Shown piece by piece: positions 22,302 to 32,500 of a DNA stretch of 64,000 bases. This stretch comes from Brachycybe producta. Lineage: Eukaryota; Arthropoda; Diplopoda; Playtdesmida; Andrognathidae. The stretch lies in assembly GCA_036925085.1 (NCBI GenBank), contig JAUPFP010000005.1:6471855-6535854 (forward strand), given 5' to 3'. The notes beneath the pieces are model-generated. The model had not been told where the DNA came from, ran no database searches, and worked only from the letters and a program-made list of their open reading frames with translations. The number at the start of each line of letters is the position of its first letter. Positions within the stretch are counted from its first letter, which is position 1. Both the position numbers and the translations under genes were made by a program.

Positions 22302-25173
22302 ATGGCGCCGTCACCAGATTCGAAACGTACGGAACACTTCCGCGTTGCACGTGTCTCTCAGGCAAGGATAGCGCGCACGTGCCAAGAGTGGGGTGGTTGT
22401 GGGAGGTGAAGGGTGGAGCGGGTGTGGTTTGCTGCGGGAAGTCACATTTGATTGACAGGAGCGCTAGCCGAGCCGAATAGCGAGAGGGAAAAAGGGGGAG
22501 GGGGGTGTATTGTAATGGACGACAATAACAATTTTTTTATGTTTTTAGTTGGACGCTTTCGATTTAGACTTTGAACTACATTCGTTATTGAAGGAGCAAG
22601 TCACGAAATCGTTTAAATATCTTAAGGTAGGGCTTTTTTAATATGCTGCATGTCGATTAAAAGTGGAGAATCGTAAGATACATACCTTAAAACATGTAAC
22701 TGACAATCTCATTGGATGCGGCCATTACGATATTATTGACTCATTTTTTTTTTGGTTGCAAACTTGCAATACAATATTCTGTTACTGATCATTCTTGCGG
22801 CGCTTTAGCTAAATGCAGAGTTGCAGACAATACTTCATATATGTGAAGTTATTTTAGAGCAAGAGGGTTGGCGTCTCATGGCGACTTTGTTGTTATATTT
22901 AATTGTTGTGACGCCATTTTTGTACAACCTCATTCATTTTTATGTTATCCCTTCCATGATTTAGTTCATGCCCTATACATGTATGTCATATCATACTTAT
23001 ATAAATATTATGCTTTTGCATACTTTTCCCGCGACGAAGAAGAATCGCGGGAAATTTGATTGTTGCTAAGCAACAGTTATGTTTTGTAAATCATACGTTT
23101 GATTTATACGCTGCATCTGTATACGCAAGCATATGAAACATTTTTTTTCTTAAAAAAAAGCCTCGTTATTGGTCTTCTGTGGAACCAGAATTAGATGCCG
23201 TATTAAGATTAGCTATTCTAGCGGTAAGTTAATTGTGTTTCTCTTTAAATAAGGATGAAACTGGATTTTTAAATGTTATTTTAATTAGTTTTCAGTAAGA
23301 TCGTTTCATGCAACAGTTGGTCAACGCTTACTGAACATTAAATACATAGACGATGACGTCATCCGAACGACGTCATCTCCAGAAAATCGGAAGCTGATGA
23401 TGTTTGTGTTTGGAATCGTTGCTTCTCATTGGCTGAAATCAAGAGAGGATCACTTCGTTTTATGGCTAAATCGATGGCCCTTATTTCAAAATATTGTAAT
23501 ATTAATAATTATTATAAAAATTAACAATTTTAATCAAATAAAGTGGGGAAGCGGAGAAAAAGATACAGGGTGTTGCAAAATAGTTTGTAAGCTATTTTGA
23601 AACATCTTGTAATTTTAGAAATTGTGTGTTATTTATTTATTTTTCGTATTTTTAAAAGTTTCGCTCGACCTTCAAGTGGTCAGAGGTCAGTCTTCGAGTT
23701 GTCGTTTTGATCAATTCGTTTTGGTTTCTTGTCGAGGGAAAACATTCTATGATTTTGGAACGTTGGTTACATCTAAGACCAGTTTCAGCATCACCACAGA
23801 ATATCCGCCAGGTGGCGCTTACATTCTATACATGTTTATAAAATGCAGAATGCTTATAAAATCGTTTAATCCTTTTTTGAGGTTTTTTTTTTTTTAATAA
23901 AGATTAAGGCCTTGTTTTCATTGTGGTCAAAATTTGAACTTTTTGAAAATCTCAACAGGTGGAAAATAGAAGAAACCTGTCCACGCCTATTCACTATCAT
24001 GGGCAAAGGCCAAGTTTGTTCAATTTTTCACCAGTTGAAATTTTCAAAAAGTTCAAATTCTCACCCCAGTGGAAACAAGGCCTTAGCCTACAAGTTACCC
24101 AGTTTATCACCATAAAAATGTTGGTTGCACCTAAGTGCTTACTATAGTAAACTGTTAAAAGTGGTTTATTTTTTCCAGAAGAATTTAAGTTTGTTGAAAA
24201 CTAGAAGAGTTTTAGGAATTATATTTGTAAACACATCTTTCAAAATAAATGTTTTATCTTAGTTTGAAAAAATGTAAAATATAAGTATTTTTAAAACAGG
24301 AATTAATGAGCATTATACAGCAATTATAGCAACAATAAAGTATCTTCAACCATTCAATAAAAACATATTTCGTTGTTTTTAGGAATGCAACCTTCTTTAG
24401 AGTTTGTTTCTTTTTGTACTTGTTCAATTTAGCGCTTGATCATACCGTTCAAGAATATTAAATGTAAAGCAGGCTGTTTCTATATTGGAACCTTGTTCGT
24501 GGTTTTCAAATTGAAAACGTTTTGGACCTAAATCTCAACAGTTTTTTTTTCAATCTTGTGACTAGAGATTTTGTGAAGCATCTTGCATTAAAATAAAACT
24601 CATTGATTATTAAAATTTCAAAATAATATTTTTTTATAATAAAAGGTTAGCTACGAATATCTGAACCGTGAATTACTGTGGCATGGATTTGCAGTTGAGT
24701 TATTATTTGTTTACAAATTCTAAGAAAGACAAATGTTGAGAAATTATTAATTTCTAAAACGTACTTCTTTTTTTTCCCCAGGAGTTTTTTGCATTTGTTG
24801 TTCCATTTTTGAATGTGAGAAAAATGATAAATATTTTATGCCGTTGGATTCCACTGATCTCTTCGATGGATCCAACATTGCCATCTCAAAGGAACAGAAA
24901 TGAGTTTCTGAAATGTTCCATCTGCGATGAATCTACGATATTAGCACATGAAATTGGTTGCTCTCATGTGTTTTGTTATTATTGCATTGCTGTGAGTCAA
25001 AAATAAATAAAATAAACCAAAACCAACGTAGAATTAATTAATATTAAGTAATTTTTTTTTCTCGTTTGTTTTTGTTATAGAGCAATGTTAACTTGGATCC
25101 AAATTATCGATGTCCAAAATGTGGTCTTCAAGTGAAACTCGACAATCCTATCAACAGTATCTCACTTAATTAA
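22302..25173 (+). CDS. PEX2: PEX2, peroxisomal RING-finger E3 ubiquitin ligase
   Basis: PEX2 acts with PEX10 and PEX12 in the peroxisomal membrane to ubiquitinate the import receptor PEX5 for recycling. The exons are 22302-22361, 22549-22626, 23161-23223, 23289-23495, 23659-23811, 24646-24693, 24782-24991 and 25081-25173, all in phase 0, giving 303 residues (human 305). The start is chosen because MAPSPDSKRTEHFRVARVSQ runs straight into LDAFDLDFEL, matching human RVLRISQLDALEL. Conserved stretches include HATVGQRLLNIKY, EYLNRELLWHGFAEF and the C-terminal C3HC4 RING: C248, C251, C263, H265, C268, C271, C284, C287. Intron 1 uses a GC donor (CAG|GCAAGG). The exon 4/5 junction (GTAATA donor) is the least certain. 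AATAAA lies at 25196-25201. Confidence 0.95.
23025..23074. promoter_or_regulatory. RFX X-box-like palindrome beside facing E2F-like sites
   Basis: In PEX2 intron 2, TTTCCCGCGA (23025-23034) and TCGCGGGAAA (23045-23054) form a perfect 10-bp inverted repeat, each half resembling an E2F site. Eight bases further on, GTTGCTAAGCAAC (23062-23074) is a perfect palindrome of two RFX half-sites with one central base. X-boxes bound by RFX factors control ciliary genes, and rootletin starts about 0.9 kb away. Regulation of rootletin by this site is an inference. Confidence 0.5.
23907..24083. repeat. AGGCCTTGTTTCC palindromic element in PEX2 intron 5
   Basis: The ends AGGCCTTGTTTTC and GGAAACAAGGCCT are inverted repeats. 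The pairing continues inside with CAAAATTTGAACTTTTTGAA and TTCAAAAAGTTCAAATTCTC, so most of the element folds on itself. A second copy is at 27371-27713. The superfamily cannot be assigned, because the target duplication is unclear (TA or TTA). Confidence 0.7.
24180..24300. repeat. Half copy of the CTAGTTTCTAAAAC family
   Basis: Only the left arm is seen: GAAAACTAGAAGAGTTTTAGG followed by CATCTTTCAAAATAAATG. It lies in PEX2 intron 5. A similar half copy is at about 25380-25460, downstream of the PEX2 gene. Confidence 0.4.
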
Positions 25174-26564
25174 TTATATGAATGTATAAAGAAATAATAA
25201 ATTATTTGTAAACATTATTGTTGTTCGTGTTAAAGATGAGAATAAAATTTGTAAAATTTAAGTGTTGTACTTTTTATTGCAAATTAGCTAATTATAAACT
25301 AATATCGCCCATATTTGAAGTGTATAAAGATTATGATAGAAGTCTTCACTTGTTTTTAGTAGCAATGTTTTATTTTTTAAAAAAATGGGCTAGAAAAATA
25401 ACTGAAGGTTACTAAAAAAATATTTTTATAATATCTTTCAAAATAAACTATTTTGAAGCAGTTTTAAAATGAACGTATTTCACAGTTATTTGTACCAATC
25501 CAAATCATATGTATTAGTAACTTAGTAAGTAATCTGCTGGATCATGTGGATACCTTTTTTTGAAGAAACATACAACAAAAGTAGTAAACAAATCAAAGGC
25601 TGTGGTACAACGGACTTTGAAATATTGTAAAGAAAATGTAATGTTTTACTCTTTTCAGACCACTATTAGAATGTTGTTCACCAATTTCGAATCCTTTTCG
25701 AGTTAATCTAATAGATGAAATAGAAAAAATACAGCACTATAGGGCTGCAAGATGAACTTCAGTGGGTCACAGTATATTTTGCCAGAATAATTTAGTAGTA
25801 CAAAAATATAAATTTTGTAAAAAAATATTACCTAAATAAACATGGTTTATGTTTACCTGTCACCAACTCATTGTGTGTTTGTGACCAGATTTGTTTACCA
25901 CTTGAAAAAAGAGATCCATTTTGTGACATTGTCAGATATCAAATAAAATGTTATTTATGTAACAAATATCTTTTTAAAATTTTTTTAGTTCAATTTCATA
26001 ATTGTAATGAATATAATTGCATAAAAATTAATTCAATTTATTATTATCGATTTTTTTTCTTTTCTTTTCCTTATTTATCAGTACATCAATCATTTTAATA
26101 ATTAACCAAATAATTGATAAACTCGTTTTACGCTAAGTGCTCTTAATTAAAAGGTGCGTTTGAAATAATTAATTGCTAAATTTATTAATTTGTCCATTAT
26201 CCGATTACTACTCAGAATAAGTGCAATTGTAAACAAGCAATAATCATTAAATGCATGATTTTACTTAAAGAAATTAAAAATGATACACTCACTGACCAAT
26301 TAATTAGTTACTTAGGTTTTGTAACAGGAAGGTTTTTTTATTGATTTATTTTTTTTAAGAATTAACACATTTATATAATTTACGAGTAAAAGTAACATTA
26401 TTTTTTGTTGCCACCCGACACAACCTGTAAAATATAAAGAAATGAATCAGTAAGATGTTTTTATAAGCATAAAATTGCACACAAAAAAATACAAATGAAT
26501 GGCATCAGTAGAATAGAATTCTTATTATTCTGTTTTTAGAAGTAATTTTAAGAAAAAGAAATTG

Positions 26565-26915
26565 AAAATGTTTTAGAAACTAGAAGAGTAAACAAATCAC
26601 TTAAAGATATTTTAATGTTGATATCTTTGAATATTAATTTCTTATGTTAACTTTTGTTCACTTAAAAGTCGGAAAAAATTCAGATGACAATTAAACTATC
26701 ATTAAAAGCTTAATAAATATGAAAATTCGTCGTTCTAGCTTGAATATGAATTATGTACATTGTGCAGGGTCATATGATTGTTCCGATAGATCAAAAGGTG
26801 TGCGAAAATATAGGAGACAAAGACATTGTTTTTTTATATGTATACAAATCAAGGTGAAATTATTTTTGTGATTAATTTATTCTTCTAGTTGTTAAAATAT
26901 TTTCAAGTTTGTTTG
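26565..26915. repeat. CTAGTTTCTAAAAC palindromic family copy
   Basis: The left arm is well kept (GAAAATGTTTTAGAAACTAG, AATCACTTAAAGATAT, GTTGATATCTTTGAA). The right arm is reduced to TTCTTCTAGTTGTTAAAATA. It lies in the intergenic region. Confidence 0.5.
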
Positions 26916-27370
26916 TTTTTCTCATAATGTTATTTTCAAAAAAAAAAAAAAACTTTCCTATTATTTTTAATTTTTTCAAAGTTCATACCACAAATTTTTT
27001 AGAAACCAATTTCAAGAAAAATTCAGAATTTATTGGAAATTACGAATTGTACGAAATTATTTTATTTACGAAATGATAGATTTTGACATCATTTCGTTAT
27101 AAAATATAAGTTTCATACGAAATGATCACTAAAACTACGAAATTATATAATTATTTCGTAAATAATGTAATCGTAGAAACGAAATCGCCGCGCATGCTCA
27201 GAATCGTTGTACCCTGTTTTAGAAGCTAGAATCAGACGCCAGTTTTCCATCGCTTCGATGGAAAACGATATCGATTCTAAGGGAATAACCACCCGTAAAA
27301 GGTACGTTTCCGATTAAGATGAGAATGATAATAAGTGCAAACAACAAAAAAGGTTAAGAAAACTACGTTC

Positions 27371-27713
27371 AGGTCTTGTTTCCATTTTGGTGAAAATTTG
27401 AACTTTTTTGAAAATGTCAACAGGTGAAAAATAGAAGAAACGTTCTTCCATTTTTCACCTATTGAATTTTTCTAAAAGTTGAAATTTTACAGGCATCTGT
27501 AGACAGCTTCAGAATTTCTTTGGCTCCACCCTTTTATGGGCGTCATCAATTTATAATTGGTTTGTTACTGTGTCTGATGTCACATGCTCCGCCCTTTTTA
27601 TTTATAATTGGTTGATGTTTGGTTCATTGGCTCATAAAAGGGCGGAGCCAAAGAAATTCTGAAGCTGTCTACAGATGCCTGTGAAATTTTCACCCCAATG
27701 GAAACAAGGCCTT
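27371..27713. repeat. AGGCCTTGTTTCC palindromic element carrying a second element
   Basis: The outer ends are AGGTCTTGTTTCC and GGAAACAAGGCCT, as in the element at 23907-24083. A second palindrome (27491-27680) is inserted in its right part, splitting the arm GAAATTTTAC from its partner TGAAATTTTCACC. Comparison with 23907-24083 gives the order of insertion: the inner element came later. Confidence 0.7.
27491..27680. repeat. Long-armed palindromic element (GAATTTCTTTGGCTCC family)
   Basis: Arms of about 48 bp, starting AGGCATCTGTAGACAGCTTC and ending in reverse complement at 27680, pair with a single mismatch (CCACCC against CCGCCC). The centre holds repeated TTATAATTGGTT motifs. Related palindromes sit inside three Helitron copies. 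The near-perfect arms suggest a recent insertion. Confidence 0.75.
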
Positions 27714-28329
27714 AGCACAGCAATTAATTAGTTAAAAATAACCACACAAATCGCCATATAAGGCGAATGGTTATTGTTTTTTTGGATTGCTTCGCTAACT
27801 CAAAAGTACGAAATCGAAACGGAAACAATATCTCTTAATTTAAATATATAAATTTTGTTAAACTTAATTTCGTATGAAATTTCGCCAAGTCTTTAATAAT
27901 GAAAAATCCTTATAAGAATGTTCATTTGGATAGTTTTGAAAATAAACACTTAAAATGTCAAGTTTGAAGAAAAAATAGCTCATAATAAAGAAAAACTAAA
28001 AAATATTATTATTTTGAAAATTCCATAAATAAAATGTTTCTTTTCATGAAAATAATTTTGTTTTTCTCTATACTGTGGTTTCTTTTAGAATAAACTTTGA
28101 ATTTCTTCTTTCTTTGAGTTACTTCTAAAAAAAAAGGTGTAGTAGCCGCCCATTGTTAGTAAATTGACAAGGAGTATTATTTACTGATAAGTAGAAATAC
28201 ACAAAAAAAGAAGACTGTCTCTCTATAAATAACAATACAGTAAGTAGTAAGCACAGGCAGGTCTCAAAATGGACAATAAGTTTATGTTGTCACTGAATAA
28301 CCAGAAAAGGACAATAAGAATTGGACGGA

Positions 28330-28373
<44 letters not shown>
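28330..28373. repeat. (ACT)n microsatellite
   Basis: About fourteen uninterrupted ACT units in the intergenic region, not within any exon. Confidence 0.95.
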
Positions 28374-29139
28374 TCACAGTAAGTCCTGTTTATCTTATGA
28401 TAGGCAGCTTAATAAAATATTTAAACCTCGTTAGATTGTGGGAACCACTATGAGATCGTTAATTATTCATTGTGGTTATTCTATTGTTCTTGTGGCATTC
28501 TTTATTTAACCATTGCAATATTGGTATCAGGTAGACTTGAACGCTTAAAAGCAGGGTTGGACAAAAAAAAATATCTGATTTATTAAAAGGAAAATTGATA
28601 TTTTTTCGTTTATTTCAAATAAATGTATTTTCATTTTTTTTATATATTAAATCCGATTTTTTTATATTAATGTAATTAAATTTTGTAATTAACTATTTTA
28701 GTATAAAAAAGAATAATTTACTTTGAGTAGCGTCACTAAGATTATTATTAATTAAAACCCAAATAAAAACTGAAACTCAAGAAGAAAACTTGACACTTGA
28801 AGTTTAACTTGAACCCTTTTAAACAAGGGTCCAACATAAACTCAATTAAAATCAGTGGTTTTTTGTGTTGGAACCTAACACAGAGGGTTGAAGTTGTACT
28901 TTAAATGACAAGTTTTTTCTCTATTTTTTTATAGATTGATTCAACTTCCAGATTTTGACTTAATTTGTAGAATTATTAATAATATAAATATAATTATATA
29001 TTTATTAATTTACGAATAACAATTTTAATAATTATTATTTATTGTTTAATTTTTAATGATATATTTATGTTTTTTTTTATTATCAGCTAATTTTCAAACT
29101 AAGGTTTTTCTGCATTCATAAACAGCACTAAGGAGAAAT

Positions 29140-29420
29140 TTAAAGTGTGTTAGAAACTAGAATGGGTAGCTGAATCACTTGATAGTATTTTCTTGTTGAT
29201 ATTTTCAAAATAAACTTTTTAGAGACAAGTCTTCTTAAATTTGAGTTATTTTCAAACTTACATAAATAAAAAGATATCAGCGTGAATTTACCATTAAGTG
29301 ATTTAGATACCCTTCTAGTTTCTAAAAACACTTTCAAGTTTTTCTTAATTTTTCACCTGAAAGACAGAATGATGAGAGTTCAAGGGGCATTTACACTTTA
29401 AAACTACCTTAAAATTAAAA
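29140..29420. repeat. CTAGTTTCTAAAAC palindromic family, well-preserved copy
   Basis: The left arm TGTTAGAAACTAGAATGGGT and the right arm ACCCTTCTAGTTTCTAAAAA pair, with inner pairs AATCACTTGATAGTA and CATTAAGTGATTT. The right side continues into GGGGCATTTACACTTTAAAA, which also follows the copies at 30190 and 36720. The element therefore probably extends beyond the CTAG arms. Confidence 0.7.
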
Positions 29421-29587
29421 TAATGATTTGAACTCTACAACCCTGCTTAAAATTTGTCAGATTATTCTTATTTTAATATTTTCTGAATAAATTTTTAAAA
29501 AAAGCAACTTTCTACTTTTTTTTCTTTTCAGAATACGATATAAAAAAAACCTACACAAGAGTAGAAATGACATTTTTTTATGATGAG

Positions 29588-32500
29588 TTATGAAGAGGAG
29601 GAAGAAGGAACGCTTCGAGCGTTACGTTTCGTAAATCCATCGAATCCAACCCGATCAATTTCATCAAAATTACGTTTGTTGAAACCATCGAAAGCAGTAC
29701 GGTCCACCTCATCAAAAGTACGCTTCTGATGTCCTAAGGTAAGTCCACTCAATGTGTCCAGTCTTTTACCATCCGAGTGACCACTACCACCACCTGTTGC
29801 TTGTTTGGAAATGCCTCTTAAAAGATTTGAGCCACCAAGGGTGTCCAATGTACGAAAATCAATCGTATCTGACGGTTGGTGGCGAATGTAATTACCGCCA
29901 CCAGCACCAAGAGTTTCGAGAGCTCGATTTAATTTAGCCACAGATACGGAATCCAAATCTTTTAAGAAATTAGCTTCATTCAAAGAATCGAGAGATCTCA
30001 AATAATTGTTGCCACCAATCGAATCGAGAGAACGTAGATAATTTGCATTACCTATAGAATATAATTAAATCAATTATGAACATACGAGCGCACAACTTTT
30101 TATTGATTTTATCATGATGAATTTCAAACTTTGATTTTAAGAATAGTTGATTTTCGAACTAATAATTAATTATTCTGTGTTTGAAGAGCAACAACACTGA
30201 GGAAAAATCGAAAATGTTTTAAAAACTAGAACGGTAGCTTAATCACTTAGATCTAATAGAACTTTCAAAATAAACTTTTTATAATAAACAGAAATAAAAA
30301 AAAAATATCGTCTACTTAAAGTTTGAACATTTTCAAACTCGCATAAAAAATTTCTTTTAAAATGAAATTACAACATGAAATTAAACTTAAGTGATTGAGT
30401 TATACCCTTCTAGTTTCTAAAACATATTCAAGTTTCTCTTAATTTCTCTTCTGATAGACAGAATAACAAGAGTTCGAGGGGCGTTTTCACTTTAAAACCA
30501 GTTTAAGTTAAAATATTAGTTTAAACTTAAAATGTGTCATAAAATTTGTTACGAATATTTTAGATTTCGCTTGAGCTTCACTTACTAGTTGCAAGGTTAA
30601 AAAAGCAAAATATCACTTATTAAGTTAAGCAAAACAAAAAATTTAAATCTTAGCAATTTGTCAGGGAAATTCGAAATTTGACTTGGGCATGGACTGACTA
30701 TACAGTATATGAGGTTAGCAGTTTGGCAAATAACATTTTGAAACTAGAATATTCGTCGTCTACATGTGTTATACAGTAGTCGTCAGAACTACAGTAAGTT
30801 CCAAGCCTATAGTATGAAAATATACCAGATGACGCAGGTAAAACATCTCAAAGACTGCATAAAAGCTTTAAACTTTTAATGCAACACATTTATAACTTCA
30901 AAATGGAAAACCATAAAATAGAACAAATTATTTAAGAATTAAAAAAAAAGTTATTGGGTTTTATTAAAATAAAGTTTAATAAATGTTTAATTCGAAATTC
31001 GGACGCCGTAGCTGGAGACCCGCAGCCCCAGGCGACTGTGTGGGTGGGGCACGGATGGTTTGAGGGGCGCATTTTTTGCGTGAAAAGGGGGCTCAATGTT
31101 TTAAGCAGCAGGGGGCGGCGGGGGTGGGGCCCAACAAAACCTAGCTACGCCACTGCAGTAGCGTTATAAAGTTAAGCTAAATTTCGCGTGATTTTGTTTT
31201 GCCGCACACCGTTTTAAGGTTGATAATTAGTGAATAGATAATAAATCCAGGGAAAATTACTATAAGAACCGGCAAAATTTGAAGAAATAGCTAGAGGAGA
31301 ACGAGAGGAATTCGAAAAGGCCCGTTAAGTTATCAACCAAAAGGTCACTGGAATGTAGGGAACATCAAAAGTCCGCGCGCCAGGATGGGTTTCACCCGAG
31401 TTCGACTCTAGAGCCACAACCTTCCATTTCTACTGCATAAATTGAGCCGTGACATAGTGGAATAGTGACAGTTGACGTAGTTCTAAGTTGTAGGTTGCGG
31501 CACAGTTGCTATTATTCCCCGTTTTTTTTCTACACATGTTGGTATGTTTTGATAACAGACTGTTTTGCTGGTTCTGAGACATTCTGTGTTTTGTATAGGG
31601 ACGACAATTCATTGCTTCCAAGAGTCAAGACTATTTGTTCACAACACATTACTTTTTGCTTGGAGAATTCGCGGCACACCTGACAAAGCTCAGGGCACAC
31701 TAGTGTACCACAACACACCCTTTAGAAACGGCTGGTTTAGTGCCAAGAAATTTTCGATGTTGATCATTTGAGAATGAAACCCTTGGCACACAGGCGTCTT
31801 TTGAAAGACTTTTTGGCGACAAAAAGAAGTCGAAGGTCGTTGGGTTGTCGTTGCAATTTATTTTAAATGGAAAGACGCCAAATTTGGACCCTTGGCACAC
31901 AGTTAAAAGTGGTCTGCCTGCCAAGGTTGGCATCTTTCCATAGGAAATACATTGCGATGAAAGCCCAGCATCTTTTTGGCTTCTAATTGTCCTCAAAACG
32001 TCTTTCAAAAGGCGTCTGTGTGCCAAGGCTCTAAGTGGACTACATGGTATCACTTTTTTTTACCTAAGCTGTCCAATAGAGATCTGTTAAGGTCATTGAC
32101 CGATCTTGTAGCTTTATTAGTTCCAAATGAATATCCAGCCAATGAATCCATACGACGAACAGCAGACGTCTCTGGTGTTTCTGACTGTAAATAAATTTAT
32201 AAATATAAAAGGAAAAATATATCAGAATGGCTGACATCGATATTCATTATTTTTTTAAAAAAAGAATAAACTTATATAAATAAAAATTATACATATATTA
32301 AGCCCCGTCTTTCTGTCTGTCTAACCTAACGCTGTACAAACAAAGCCAAAACACCTTGAAGCACGTCGGAATTTATATAAATTTAAATTTATATTAATAA
32401 ATGAACCGCTTTTTTTCTCAAGGTCAACTATATGTTGCACACTCTACATCCAAGAACCCCATGATATTAAATTGGAGAGGGGAAAAGGTTGGAAAGTGTA

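Larger units (their letters stand above)
25202..29587. other. Intergenic region between PEX2 and the orcokinin gene
   Basis: The two genes point toward each other, so this region holds both 3' ends. No coding exon is supported. It contains two copies of the CTAGTTTCTAAAAC family, a nested palindromic element at 27371-27713, a hairpin at 27242-27266 and an ACT trinucleotide run. A stretch near 27010-27180 repeats the motif TACGAAAT in both orientations and may be another short element. Confidence 0.6.

Noticed and set aside
22515-22626. ATG at 22515 as the PEX2 start
   Set aside because: It is out of frame with the conserved LDAFDLDFEL segment. The upstream exon at 22302 joins in frame and matches the family.
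31340-31440. Possible tRNA-like 3' half with a GAGTTCGACTC B-box-like motif
   Set aside because: No matching A box or foldable arms. The GC-rich patch may be another SINE remnant, but the evidence is too weak.
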